Source of the DNA: Paenibacillus sp. RC67
Lineage (GTDB): Bacteria; Bacillota; Bacilli; Paenibacillales; NBRC-103111
Direction: 5' to 3'
Length of the DNA: 64,000 bases
Assembly: GCF_030020805.1 (NCBI RefSeq)
Contig: NZ_CP125098.1
Location: forward strand, 7,891,001-7,955,000
Shown: in pieces, positions 42,197-51,367 of the stretch
Numbering within the stretch: the stretch's first letter is position 1
Layout of the letters: the number at the start of each line of letters is the position of its first letter
Notes under the pieces: model-generated
What the model saw: the letters and a program-made list of their open reading frames with translations, nothing else
Database searches by the model: none
What the model was told of the DNA's origin: nothing
Translations under genes and position numbers: made by a program

Positions 42197-43351
42197 TTAT
42201 TTTAGATGAGTCGCAATTTCTTTAACCGCTTGAATCAATCGCTCTGCCTCTTCATTTGTCGTAAAATAGCCCACACTGGCTCTAACAGCTCCACGTTCCA
42301 GCGTACCTGAACTTTCATGTGCCAGAGGTGAACAATGGAAACCGGATCGAACCGCAATTTGAAAAGAATGATCCAGGATGAAAGCAACTTCAGATGAATC
42401 AGACTCATGTACGGTGAAAGGAATAATACCGGTTTTATTTTGTCCCAAATCTGGCCCCAACACCTTCACACCATCTATTCCCATTAGAGATGACATAATG
42501 TATTGGGTTAGATCCCATTCTTTTTTATGTATTTTCTCCACCGTTTCCCTAAGGACGAACTTCACACCCTCATTCAACCCGGCAATGCCTGGCGTGTTCT
42601 GAGTTCCCGACTCGTAACGATCCGGTCTTACTGCCGGCTGGTCAATAGCTTCGGATTGACTCCCTGTTCCTCCATGTAGGAGCGGCTCCAGGTCAAGATC
42701 CGGATGGATATATAATCCTCCTGTTCCTTGCGGACCTAGCAGCCCTTTATGCCCCGGAAATGCGAGCATATGGATCCCCAGCTGTTCAACGTCGATGTGC
42801 AGAGTACCAGCTGATTGTGCGGCATCTACTAAAAGTACGATATCCTTCTGTCTGCACAATTGTCCTATTTGTTCCACAGGAAGAATACTACCTAGCAAGT
42901 TGGAGCTATGGCTGCATACGAGAAGCGTTGTTTTATCTGTAATAGCCGCAGCTACATCATCGATATTTAATTCGCCCTTCTCATTGGTCGACACATAGGT
43001 AATCGCAACATTTTTTGTGCGTTTCAAAAATTCCAGCGGTCTACGAACTGAGTTATGTTCTACCGAAGTGCATACAACATGGTCCCCGTCTTTCACAAAA
43101 CCTTTGATTGCCTGGTTCAAAGCCATCGTAGTGTTTTGCGCAAACGAGATATCGTTAGGGTTTTTCACTGCAAACAGCTTGGCAAGGCTCTTTCTTGTTT
43201 CAAATAATGTGCGACTGGCTTTGACCGCCATTTGATGACTGCCCCTGCCCGGATTAGCAGCATAATGCAGTATACATTGCTGCATCGCCTCAAGAACTTC
43301 AGGAGGCTTGGGCCAGGATGATGCCGCATGATCAAAATAAGCTACTTCCAC
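42197..43351 (-). CDS. Cysteine desulfurase-like class V aminotransferase
   Basis: 384 residues from the GTG at 43351 (GGAAGGTGG five bases upstream). PLP lysine in FPGHKGLLGPQG (about 205), catalytic-loop Cys in SGFHCSPLAH, N-terminal YFDHAASSWPKP. It matches the cysteine desulfurase subfamily that occurs with DUF3343 proteins rather than IscS/SufS. It would take sulfur (or selenium from selenocysteine) from its amino acid. Sits just after parB on the same strand but with its own start region. Confidence 0.88.
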   Translation of the reverse strand: MEVAYFDHAASSWPKPPEVLEAMQQCILHYAANPGRGSHQMAVKASRTLFETRKSLAKLFAVKNPNDISFAQNTTMALNQAIKGFVKDGDHVVCTSVEHNSVRRPLEFLKRTKNVAITYVSTNEKGELNIDDVAAAITDKTTLLVCSHSSNLLGSILPVEQIGQLCRQKDIVLLVDAAQSAGTLHIDVEQLGIHMLAFPGHKGLLGPQGTGGLYIHPDLDLEPLLHGGTGSQSEAIDQPAVRPDRYESGTQNTPGIAGLNEGVKFVLRETVEKIHKKEWDLTQYIMSSLMGIDGVKVLGPDLGQNKTGIIPFTVHESDSSEVAFILDHSFQIAVRSGFHCSPLAHESSGTLERGAVRASVGYFTTNEEAERLIQAVKEIATHLK

Positions 43352-43463
43352 AAATTCCACCTTCCCTTCCTTCACAAAAAGTAGCATACCTAGTTTGCCC
43401 TTATTTCAGGGTCATTAACAGGGTATGCTACGGTCTGTCCATGTCTTCAACATCCTTTGTCGA

Positions 43464-44318
43464 TTAAGAAATCTTACCTTGAAGCAGATCCAATAATCGA
43501 TCCAAATCATCCTTGGAAAAATATAGAAGCTCAATTTTCCCTTTATTGTTGTTATGTTTAATTTTTACAGTTGTACGGTATACTTCACGCAAGCTTTCCT
43601 CCAACTGATTGATGTAAGGATCTTTACGCTTAGATTTTGCAGTTGGCTTTTTAGTGGAGGACTTTTCCTCCATTCGTTTCACTTCTTCTTCAAGCTCACG
43701 AACACTCCACTGTTCCTTGATCGCTTGTTCAGCCAGAGCTTTGATTATCTTAGCGTCCTTTAAACTAACAATTGCTTTGGCATGACCCATTGTTAATGTT
43801 CCACGTGAAACATAATCCTTCACTTCTTCAGGCAAATGAATCAAACGAAGAAAGTTAGCAATGTGGGATCTGCTCTTACCTACTTTCGCAGATAGCTCTT
43901 CTTGCGTTAATGAAAATTGATCAATCAACGCCTGATAGGCTACGGCGATTTCCATTGCATTCAAGTCTTCCCGCTGTACGTTTTCAATTAACGCAATTTC
44001 CATAACCTGCTGGTCGGAAAATTTCTTAACCACAGCTGGAATTGTCGCTAATCCACATACTTGAGAGGCGCGGTAACGGCGTTCCCCCGCAATAATTTCA
44101 TACCCCTTCAGCACGCTTCTTACGATAATAGGTTGAATGACACCATGTTCTTTGATCGATGCAGCCAATTCATTAATAGACTCATCATTGAAAGTTCTTC
44201 TTGGCTGATACGGATTCGCACGCAGCTGCGGAAGCGGAATTTCTACAACCTTATCATCGTCGTTGATGCTCAAAGCAGGCAGCAGCGCATCCAGTCCTTT
44301 TCCTAAACGTTTACTCAA
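43464..44318 (-). CDS. parB: Chromosome-partition protein ParB (Spo0J)
   Basis: 284 residues. N-terminal MSKRLGKGLDALLP, the CTPase motif region GERRYRASQ and NVQREDLN, a helix-turn-helix (TQEELSAKVGKSRSHIANFL, about 142-161) that reads parS, and a dimerising C-terminus. It loads at parS, spreads as a clamp and recruits SMC. Its ATG overlaps the parA stop by 4 bases. The gene contains a parS site at 43797-43812. Confidence 0.97.
   Translation of the reverse strand: MSKRLGKGLDALLPALSINDDDKVVEIPLPQLRANPYQPRRTFNDESINELAASIKEHGVIQPIIVRSVLKGYEIIAGERRYRASQVCGLATIPAVVKKFSDQQVMEIALIENVQREDLNAMEIAVAYQALIDQFSLTQEELSAKVGKSRSHIANFLRLIHLPEEVKDYVSRGTLTMGHAKAIVSLKDAKIIKALAEQAIKEQWSVRELEEEVKRMEEKSSTKKPTAKSKRKDPYINQLEESLREVYRTTVKIKHNNNKGKIELLYFSKDDLDRLLDLLQGKIS
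43797..43812. other. parS site inside parB
   Basis: TGTTCCACGTGAAACA, a perfect match to the 16-bp consensus parS palindrome, within the parB coding region as in Bacillus spo0J. Confidence 0.97.
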
Positions 44319-45073
44319 AGTGCGATCACTTCCTTTGCGAGCTCCATGTAGACTTCGGCTCCCTTTGATCGCGGATCATAAGTTATAATCGATTGACCAT
44401 GGCTAGGTGCCTCACTCAATCTAACATTTCGCGGAATAATGGTTTGGTATACTTTTTGTTGGAAATACTTTTTCACTTCTTCAATAACTTGCATTCCAAG
44501 ATTCGTTCTAGCGTCAAACATCGTTAATAGAACACCTTCAATTTGCAAGCTTGTATTCAGATGCTTCTGGACTAAGCGAACTGTATTTAGCAATTGGCTC
44601 AAGCCCTCCAGAGCGTAATACTCACATTGAATAGGGATAATGACAGAGTCTGCAGCCGTCAAGGAATTGACGGTTAAAATACCCAAAGAAGGAGGACAAT
44701 CGATTAGAATATAATCGAACAAATGCTTTACCAAGTGCAACGATTTCTTCAAACGCACCTCACGGGAAATCGTTGGAACAAGCTCGATCTCAGCTCCCGC
44801 CAATTGAATGGTGGCAGGAATAATCTTCAAATTAGGGATTGCCGTATCAACCATCGCTTCTTTGGGATGAATATCATTAATAATGACATCATAAATGCAA
44901 TATACAACGTCCGCCTTATTAATCCCGATACCGCTTGTTGTATTCCCCTGGGGATCAATATCTACTAGAAGTACTTTTTTACCTAAGGCTGCTAATGATG
45001 CTCCCAAATTCACGGATGTTGTCGTTTTTCCGACACCGCCCTTTTGATTCGTTATTGCAATAATCTTAGACAA
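44315..45073 (-). CDS. parA: Chromosome-partition ATPase ParA (Soj)
   Basis: 252 residues from the TTG at 45073 (GAGGTG eight bases upstream), giving MSKIIAITNQKGGVGKTTTS; the ATG two codons earlier is too close to the ribosome site. Deviant Walker A KGGVGKTT, Walker B YILIDCPPSLG. It drives origin segregation with ParB and in Bacillus also controls DnaA. Overlaps parB by 4 bases. Confidence 0.96.
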   Translation of the reverse strand: MSKIIAITNQKGGVGKTTTSVNLGASLAALGKKVLLVDIDPQGNTTSGIGINKADVVYCIYDVIINDIHPKEAMVDTAIPNLKIIPATIQLAGAEIELVPTISREVRLKKSLHLVKHLFDYILIDCPPSLGILTVNSLTAADSVIIPIQCEYYALEGLSQLLNTVRLVQKHLNTSLQIEGVLLTMFDARTNLGMQVIEEVKKYFQQKVYQTIIPRNVRLSEAPSHGQSIITYDPRSKGAEVYMELAKEVIAL

Positions 45074-45104
45074 AATCATTTCACCTCAATAAAATACTAA
45101 GTAC

Positions 45105-45128
45105 GAGTATAACCAGGTCATTATACTC
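45105..45128 (-). promoter_or_regulatory. Inverted repeat over the parA promoter
   Basis: GAGTATAA and TTATACTC arms, eight bases each and perfect, separated by eight bases; the minus-strand repeat contains a perfect -10 TATAAT (45120-45125) about 45 bases before parA. No good -35 is present. The layout suggests an operator. Confidence 0.5.
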
Positions 45129-45300
45129 AACAAACGCTTCAGATCATCGGGACAATAGGCTTAAGTTTTTAGCAACAAAGATGAACGATTAGACTAGCCT
45201 CATCAAGCAAATTCTTTGATAAAAGCATGCTGTAGGGCTGCGCCTGAGAAGAACGATCCTGTACTGATTTTTATGCTTCACAGCATAAAAGGTTTCGTTG

Positions 45301-45323
45301 AAAAAAAACGTCTTGCGACGTCT
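45301..45323 (-). terminator. Second terminator-like hairpin upstream of parA
   Basis: On the minus strand AAGACGTC-GCAA-GACGTTTT with T8 following: 8-bp stem and a GNRA loop. No gene ends just before it; the interval 45323-45493 has no convincing reading frame. It may end a short RNA or attenuate read-through from noc. A second small hairpin, TTTTATGC/GCATAAAA, is at about 45269-45290. The rest of the 45129-45493 gap shows nothing else. Confidence 0.55.
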
Positions 45324-45493
45324 TTTCAGCAAGTGATCGTTTTCCATTCTAATACACTCTGACATGGTAGAACTGTCTGAGTCTTTGAAAACCAAAATGA
45401 AAGTGAGCCTCGTTGGAAAAACCATTTCATTAAAAGTATTCGCAGGTCTTTGAGTTTTTTGCGGTTAATCCGCATAATACCCATTTATTTGAT

Positions 45494-45522
45494 GGAAATA
45501 AAAGCTCCCTAACGGAGCTTTC
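45494..45522 (-). terminator. Terminator after noc
   Basis: On the minus strand AAAGCTCC-GTTA-GGGAGCTTT then TATTTCC, 50 bases after the noc stop. Confidence 0.75.
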
Positions 45523-45571
45523 TATCTGTATAACATATAAAAATGTCTACTTTTCTATCATACTATATTTT

Positions 45572-46387
45572 TTACCGTTTTGGTATCTTGATTACGATTT
45601 CATAGTGATCTTCGTAATCTTGTTCTGTTGTATTAATCTGAAGCCCAGAAGAAGTAACCATATCGACAGATTGGCGGATCGTATTCAAAGCCAACCGAAC
45701 ATCCTTCGAAAAAGAGATGCGTTTGGACTTTTTAAGCTTAACCGCTTCTTTCAACAGCTGAATTCTTGCTTCTGTTTGTTTGACATTCAGTTCTTTTGAC
45801 AGAATATCCTCCAGAACTTTGATCTGCAGCTCCTCCTGATCCAGGGAAAGCAGAGCACGCGCATGTCGTTCTGTAATTTTTCTTTCCATCAACGCTAGCT
45901 TCACCGGCTCGCTCAAATTCAGCAATCTGATTTTATTAGCAATCGTGGATTGGCTTTTGCCAAGACGTTGAGCAAGACTTTCTTGGGTTAGCGAATGAAG
46001 ATCAATCAGCTGCTGATAAGCTATTGCTTCCTCAATCGCAGTCAAGCCTTCCCGCTGCAAATTTTCAATAAGCGCGATAGAGGCTGCTTGAGAATCATTG
46101 AAATCGCGAATAATAGCAGGTATCGTTTCCATACCCAGCTTCTTAACCGCTCTCCATCTTCTTTCTCCGGCAATTAATTCATATATATTGTCCCTAACCC
46201 GTACAACGATCGGCTGTATGATGCCATGAGTTTTAATGGTTTGACACAGTTCATCAATTCGTTCATCATCAAAAATCGTTCTAGGCTGATACGGACTCGG
46301 AACAATATCACGTACAGGAATATTTTTAACTTCATCTGTTGAAGTTTTTTCCGTAAATCCAAACAACTTTGAGATCTGCTCTTTCAT
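45572..46387 (-). CDS. noc: Nucleoid occlusion protein Noc
   Basis: 271 residues, ParB paralogue. N-terminal amphipathic MKEQISKLFGF membrane-binding helix, the IRVRDN...GERRWRAVKKLG CTPase part, and helix-turn-helix TQESLAQRLGKSQSTIANKI with a sequence in the recognition helix different from ParB here. Blocks FtsZ ring formation over the nucleoid. Lies between rsmG and parA as in Bacillus. Confidence 0.95.
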   Translation of the reverse strand: MKEQISKLFGFTEKTSTDEVKNIPVRDIVPSPYQPRTIFDDERIDELCQTIKTHGIIQPIVVRVRDNIYELIAGERRWRAVKKLGMETIPAIIRDFNDSQAASIALIENLQREGLTAIEEAIAYQQLIDLHSLTQESLAQRLGKSQSTIANKIRLLNLSEPVKLALMERKITERHARALLSLDQEELQIKVLEDILSKELNVKQTEARIQLLKEAVKLKKSKRISFSKDVRLALNTIRQSVDMVTSSGLQINTTEQDYEDHYEIVIKIPKR

Positions 46388-46515
46388 TAATTTACCACCC
46401 GATCTTTTTCCATAAATATGGACCGATACATTAAATAGTTGCTATATTGATATAATTCTCCAAAAATATGAAATTTCCTGCAAGAATGGATGCCCAACTG
46501 TATGAAATTAGTGAA

Positions 46516-46542
46516 CAAAAAAAGAAAACCTCTAAAAGAGGT
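46516..46542 (-). terminator. Terminator after rsmG
   Basis: On the minus strand ACCTCT-TTT-AGAGGT followed by TTTCTTTTTTT, about 85 bases after the rsmG stop. Confidence 0.8.
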
Positions 46543-46585
46543 CAGAAACATACCGCAAACTAAATATTTGTGTATCGCTCCATAA

Positions 46586-46601
46586 TGTTCCACGTGAAAC
46601 A
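46586..46601. other. parS site between rsmG and noc
   Basis: TGTTCCACGTGAAACA, identical to the site inside parB, 25 bases after rsmG ends. A second perfect parS so near oriC gives ParB two loading points about 2.8 kb apart. Confidence 0.97.
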
Positions 46602-46625
46602 CGCGGTCATCTATAGAAAATCAAT

Positions 46626-47354
46626 TTAACGAACAAGAGGTGTTTTTAAAGGAGTTCCCGCTTTTCGCGGATACTTTGACGGCGTTGCTGCCGTTTTTTC
46701 GATCACAATAAGATGTCTCTTTGAAGCTTCTTGATCTGGTAGATCGAATCGGTGTGTATGTAAATACTTGCTTCTTAGTTCCTTGAGACTAAACGCGGCT
46801 TCCTCTAGTTCCTCCACAACTTCACTGCCCTTCATCGCAATGAAATTACCTTGGACCTTCGTGAAAGGTAAACAAAATTCGTTTAACACCGCAAGTCTTG
46901 CAACAGCCCGAGCCGTCACCATGTCATATTGATCGCGATGCACTCTTTGACGAGCAATATCCTCCGCCCTGCCATGAATGCAGTTAACTCCGGTAAGCTT
47001 CAGCTCTGACACAAGATGGTTTAAAAACTGAATTCGCTTGTTCAGTGAATCAACAATGGTAACTTCAAGATGTGGAAAGGCTATTTTTAAAGGAATACTT
47101 GGAAACCCTGCGCCTGAGCCAATATCCGCTATGCTGCGTTTTTCCATCATGTCTGTAAAAAAGGAAACCGAGAGCGAGTCATAAAAATGCTTGATATAAA
47201 CTTGCTCTCTTTCCGTAATGCCCGTCAGGTTCATCTTCTCATTCCACTCTACCAATACCTTATAGTAGGTTTCGAATTGAGAGATCTGATAATCGGATAA
47301 ATGAACCCCTTTTTCCTTGAGCCAATCATGAAATTGTGTTTGTATAGGATCCAT
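46626..47354 (-). CDS. rsmG: 16S rRNA (guanine-527-N7) methyltransferase RsmG
   Basis: 242 residues. SAM-binding IADIGSGAGFPSIPLKI, VDSLNKRIQFLNHL and TARAVARLAVL are typical of GidB/RsmG. Methylates G527 in the 530 loop of 16S rRNA; loss gives low-level streptomycin resistance. Starts 1 base before the end of mnmG, in one unit mnmE-mnmG-rsmG. Confidence 0.96.
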   Translation of the reverse strand: MDPIQTQFHDWLKEKGVHLSDYQISQFETYYKVLVEWNEKMNLTGITEREQVYIKHFYDSLSVSFFTDMMEKRSIADIGSGAGFPSIPLKIAFPHLEVTIVDSLNKRIQFLNHLVSELKLTGVNCIHGRAEDIARQRVHRDQYDMVTARAVARLAVLNEFCLPFTKVQGNFIAMKGSEVVEELEEAAFSLKELRSKYLHTHRFDLPDQEASKRHLIVIEKTAATPSKYPRKAGTPLKTPLVR

Positions 47355-47355
47355 A

Positions 47356-49242
47356 TTAACCTCTGGCAGCTACCACTTTATTGTAATGTTCCAAATGCAC
47401 AAGCAAGATCGAAATGTCCGCAGGTGTAACTCCGGCTATACGAGATGCTTGCCCAATTGAAATAGGACGAATTTTTGCAAGCTTTTGTTTTGCTTCCGTT
47501 GCAATTCCGTGAATGTCCTCATAGCGAATATCATCCGGAATTTTCTTTTTCTCCATCTTTTTCAATCGATCAACTTGCGCCAGCTGTTTCTCGATATATC
47601 CCGTATACTTCACTTGAATCTCAACTTGCTCCATCACTTCTTCCGAAAGTTCAATAGGAGATGGAGAGATCGAATGAATATGAGCATAGGTCACTTCCGG
47701 ACGGCGAAGCAATGTAAGCAGATCAACCGAGTTCACCAGCTCAGCACTATCTAGAGAATTAAGCATTTCTCGAGCCTCGACCGGTTTCACTTTCGTTGCT
47801 TTCAGCCGCTCCATCTCTTCAGCAATACGCTGCTGCTTGAGTTGGAAACGTTGGTAACGATCCTCGTTAATCAATCCGATATCATGTCCGATCGGTGTTA
47901 AGCGTTGGTCCGCATTGTCATGTCTCAGCAGCAACCGATATTCAGCCCGAGAAGTTAACAAACGATACGGCTCATTCGTACCTTTGGTAACCAAATCGTC
48001 AATCAACACGCCAATGTATCCTTCGGAACGATCCAGTACAACGGCTTCTTGGCCTTGCACTTTGCGTGCAGCATTAATTCCAGCCATAACGCCCTGACCA
48101 GCAGCTTCTTCATAGCCTGAAGTACCGTTGATTTGGCCTGCAGTGAACAATCCAGATACTACTTTTGTCTCCAAAGACGGCTTTAATTGCGTTGGAATGA
48201 CAGCATCGTATTCAATCGCGTATCCGGTACGCATCATCTCCACTTTTTCCAGTCCTGGAATGGAACGCAGAATACCTAACTGTACATCCTCAGGCATACT
48301 GGTCGATAGCCCTTGAACATAATACTCAGAAGTATGGCGACCTTCCGGCTCCAGGAAAATTTGATGCTTCGGTTTATCGCTGAAACGAACAATTTTATCT
48401 TCAATCGATGGGCAATAACGCGGCCCCGTTCCTTCAATTGCACCAGAAAACATTGGAGCACGGTGAAGGTTATCATTTATGATTTGATGGGTTTCTTCAG
48501 AAGTATATGTGAGCCAGCAAGGCAGCTGATTCGGCACTTCTTCTGTAGTCTCGAACGAGAAGAACTTAGGCTTCTCATCACCCGGCTGAATAACGGTTTT
48601 GCTGAAATCAATAGTATCCTTATGAACCCGAGGAGGTGTTCCCGTTTTAAAACGAACAAGCTCCAGCCCGTGATCCTTTAAGGATTGAGACAGCTTAACA
48701 GCAGGCTGTTGATTGTTAGGTCCACTTTCATACATCAACTCACCCATAATAATTTTGCCGCGCAGATAAGTCCCCGTCGTAATAACAACCGCTTTCCCCA
48801 TATATCGGGCTCCAGTTTTAGTGACGACCCCTTTACATACGCCATCTTCCACAATCAGCTCTTCTACCAAGCCTTGACGAAGCGTCAGCTTTTTCTCATT
48901 TTCCATTGTTTGCTTCATCATATGCTGGTACAAAAACTTATCCGCTTGCGCGCGAAGAGCATGAACCGCAGGGCCTTTACCTGTATTCAGCATTCGCATT
49001 TGGATGTAGGTTTTGTCGATATTGCGACCCATTTCTCCACCCAACGCGTCGATCTCACGTACCACATGCCCTTTCGCAGGCCCACCGATCGAAGGGTTGC
49101 ACGGCATAAAAGCAACCATATCCAAATTGATTGTAATCATCAGCGTTTCGCAACCCATGCGCGCTGCAGCTAGTGCCGCTTCGCAGCCTGCATGGCCGGC
49201 ACCGACTACAATAACATCATATTCACCAGCAACATAACTCAT
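47356..49242 (-). CDS. mnmG: tRNA uridine-34 5-carboxymethylaminomethyl enzyme MnmG
   Basis: 628 residues from the ATG at 49242 (the TTG three codons earlier is too close to AGGAGG). FAD site IVVGAGHAGCEAALAAARMG; PCNPSIGGPAKGH with the catalytic Cys; a second Cys in the ARYCPSIEDK region. With MnmE it modifies the wobble uridine of several tRNAs. Family length is normal. Confidence 0.97.
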   Translation of the reverse strand: MSYVAGEYDVIVVGAGHAGCEAALAAARMGCETLMITINLDMVAFMPCNPSIGGPAKGHVVREIDALGGEMGRNIDKTYIQMRMLNTGKGPAVHALRAQADKFLYQHMMKQTMENEKKLTLRQGLVEELIVEDGVCKGVVTKTGARYMGKAVVITTGTYLRGKIIMGELMYESGPNNQQPAVKLSQSLKDHGLELVRFKTGTPPRVHKDTIDFSKTVIQPGDEKPKFFSFETTEEVPNQLPCWLTYTSEETHQIINDNLHRAPMFSGAIEGTGPRYCPSIEDKIVRFSDKPKHQIFLEPEGRHTSEYYVQGLSTSMPEDVQLGILRSIPGLEKVEMMRTGYAIEYDAVIPTQLKPSLETKVVSGLFTAGQINGTSGYEEAAGQGVMAGINAARKVQGQEAVVLDRSEGYIGVLIDDLVTKGTNEPYRLLTSRAEYRLLLRHDNADQRLTPIGHDIGLINEDRYQRFQLKQQRIAEEMERLKATKVKPVEAREMLNSLDSAELVNSVDLLTLLRRPEVTYAHIHSISPSPIELSEEVMEQVEIQVKYTGYIEKQLAQVDRLKKMEKKKIPDDIRYEDIHGIATEAKQKLAKIRPISIGQASRIAGVTPADISILLVHLEHYNKVVAARG

Positions 49243-49272
49243 AATGCACAATACCTCCTCGCTAACAACCTA

Positions 49273-50649
49273 TTATTTACCCAAACAAAATTGGGAGAAA
49301 ATTTGATCTATCAATGAATCACCAACGGAATCGCCTATGATCTCGCCTAGATGCTCCCAGGCATTGCGAATATCGATCTGAACCATATCTATAGGAACGA
49401 ACGCCTCTGTAGCGCTAAATGCTTCATCTAAAGAACCTTTTGCTTTTTTCAGCAAAGAAATGTGACGCACATTGCTCACATAAGTCAGGTCACTTGATTC
49501 TACCTGACCGCTAAAGAAAATACTAGCGATAGCTTTTTCCAAATCCGTAATGCCCTGCTGCTCTAACAACGACATCTTCACAACCCGCTCCGGCGAAAAC
49601 TGCTGTGTCAGCACATCCAACTCAATCTTCTGCGGCAAATCCAGCTTATTCACGATAATAATCGTTTGCTTCTCCTTCAGCTGCTCAATTAGAGCGAGCT
49701 CATCAGGCTGAAGCACTTCGGCACCATTGAACACCAACAGAATTAAATCCGCATCCGCTAATGCGCTGCGTGATTTTTCAACGCCCATTTGTTCGACAAT
49801 ATCCGAAGTTTCCCGAATGCCCGCCGTATCTAATAGCTTGAGTGGAATTCCGTTAACATTGACGTATTCCTCGATGACATCCCGCGTCGTGCCTGGGATA
49901 TCAGTGACAATCGCCCGATTATCCTGCGCCAGAGTATTCAATAAAGAAGATTTGCCCACATTCGGTTTTCCGACAATAGCCGTCACAATACCTTCTCTTA
50001 AAATTTTACCTTGTTGTGCGGTTCTGAGCAGCTCTTCTATTTGTTCCATTGCTATCGAGCACTTATCTTTAATAAAAGCATTCGTCATCTCTTCCACATC
50101 ATGCTCTGGATAGTCGATATTGACTTCGATGTGAGCCATCAGCTCAACGAGATCATGACGCAGCGCCTTAATGCGTTTGGAAAGACTGCCCTCCGATTGC
50201 TTCATCGCTACACTATAAGCACGGTCCGACTTCGCGCGAATCAAATCGATAACGGCTTCAGCCTGGGACAAATCGATCCTTCCATTAAGAAAAGCACGCT
50301 TGGTAAATTCACCTGGTTCAGCTAGGCGAACATCGTACTCTAACAACAGATCGAGTACTTTTTTCACCGAAATGAATCCACCGTGACAGCTAACCTCCAC
50401 AACATCTTCCGTTGTAAAAGAACGCGGTGCCCGCATGACCGTTACGAGCACTTCGTCGATTCGCTCCATCGTTGCCGGATTTTTAACAAACCCGTAGTGA
50501 ACCGTATGTGAAGCTACTTCCGATAGCTTGCTTTTTCCGAAAAAAACATGATCTACCGCAGCGACCGCTCCTTCACCGCTAACTCTTATGATGGCAATTC
50601 CACCTTCTCCAAGCGGAGTGGAAATAGCCGCAATAGTATCTTGAATCAT
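49273..50649 (-). CDS. mnmE: tRNA modification GTPase MnmE
   Basis: 458 residues from the ATG at 50649, the family length; a TTG four codons before lies on the ribosome site. N-terminal folate-binding domain (TIAAISTPLGEGGIAIIRVSG), a GTPase domain inserted in a helical part with G1 GKPNVGKSSLLN, G3 DTAGI, G4 NKLD, and the C-terminal CLGK. Works with MnmG. 30 bases upstream of mnmG. Confidence 0.97.
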   Translation of the reverse strand: MIQDTIAAISTPLGEGGIAIIRVSGEGAVAAVDHVFFGKSKLSEVASHTVHYGFVKNPATMERIDEVLVTVMRAPRSFTTEDVVEVSCHGGFISVKKVLDLLLEYDVRLAEPGEFTKRAFLNGRIDLSQAEAVIDLIRAKSDRAYSVAMKQSEGSLSKRIKALRHDLVELMAHIEVNIDYPEHDVEEMTNAFIKDKCSIAMEQIEELLRTAQQGKILREGIVTAIVGKPNVGKSSLLNTLAQDNRAIVTDIPGTTRDVIEEYVNVNGIPLKLLDTAGIRETSDIVEQMGVEKSRSALADADLILLVFNGAEVLQPDELALIEQLKEKQTIIIVNKLDLPQKIELDVLTQQFSPERVVKMSLLEQQGITDLEKAIASIFFSGQVESSDLTYVSNVRHISLLKKAKGSLDEAFSATEAFVPIDMVQIDIRNAWEHLGEIIGDSVGDSLIDQIFSQFCLGK

Positions 50650-50704
50650 AGCTGTATTCAACCTCTTATCTATTCATGTCTATTACAAAATGAATCTTCT
50701 ATTG

Positions 50705-50740
50705 AAAAAAAGCAATGAGTCATAACTATGACATCATTGC
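50705..50740 (-). terminator. Terminator after jag
   Basis: On the minus strand GCAATGA-T-GTCAT pairs with ATGAC-TCATTGC (one mismatch), then T7; 10 bases after the jag stop. It divides the yidC-jag unit from mnmE. Confidence 0.85.
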
Positions 50741-50749
50741 AGCAATGGT

Positions 50750-51367
50750 TTATCTGGTAACAATAACAACTCTTCGATTCGGCTCTTCGCCTCTGCTGAA
50801 CGTACGAACTTTAGGATGATCTTGCAGCTTCGCATGAATCACCTTTCGTTCATGAGGAGACATTGGCTCGAGCACCACTTCTTTTCTCGAGCGAATCACC
50901 TTATCCGCTAGCCTGGCTGCCAATTCCTCAAGCGTTTTTTTTCGGCGTTCGCGGAACTGCTCGGCATCCAATACAATACGCATATGCGTATTGGAATAGC
51001 GATTGGCCACAATGTTGACCAAGTATTGAAGCGCATCCAAGGTTTGCCCTCGTCTGCCGATCAGCATCCCTAACTCGGTTCCGAATAGATGGAACTCCAA
51101 GCCGTCTCTTGTAGACTTTTGTTCAATGCGTACTTGTACGCTCATGGTTTGGAAAACTTCTTGTAAAAAATGAATGGCTTCTTCAACAGCATCGGGAATC
51201 AGCTCCAGCTCAACTTTCGCATCTTTGGCGCCGATTATGCCGAACAGCCCTCTTGAGGGCTGCTCCAACACCTGTATTTTAACCCGATCCTCCGTGGTAT
51301 TCCATTGCTGAAGGCCATTTCTAACGGCTTCCTCAATCGATTTACCCGTAACCACTATTTTTTTCAT
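50750..51367 (-). CDS. jag: RNA-binding protein Jag (KhpB)
   Basis: 205 residues with three parts: Jag_N (about 1-50, VVTGKSIEEAVRNGL), a KH domain (about 75-150, FGTELGMLIGRRGQTLDAL with GRRG loop) and an R3H domain (about 150-205, ending RRVVIVTR). KhpB/Jag with KhpA binds many RNAs and affects cell division and wall growth. Its ATG overlaps the yidC stop by 4 bases. Confidence 0.95.
   Translation of the reverse strand: MKKIVVTGKSIEEAVRNGLQQWNTTEDRVKIQVLEQPSRGLFGIIGAKDAKVELELIPDAVEEAIHFLQEVFQTMSVQVRIEQKSTRDGLEFHLFGTELGMLIGRRGQTLDALQYLVNIVANRYSNTHMRIVLDAEQFRERRKKTLEELAARLADKVIRSRKEVVLEPMSPHERKVIHAKLQDHPKVRTFSRGEEPNRRVVIVTR

Noticed and set aside
45189..45425. 78-codon minus-strand frame between noc and parA
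   Set aside because: It has no ribosome site, crosses two hairpins including a terminator, and its protein has no domain-like pattern.
46387..46602. 71-codon minus-strand frame upstream of noc
   Set aside because: It covers the parS site and the rsmG terminator and has no plausible composition; chance frame.
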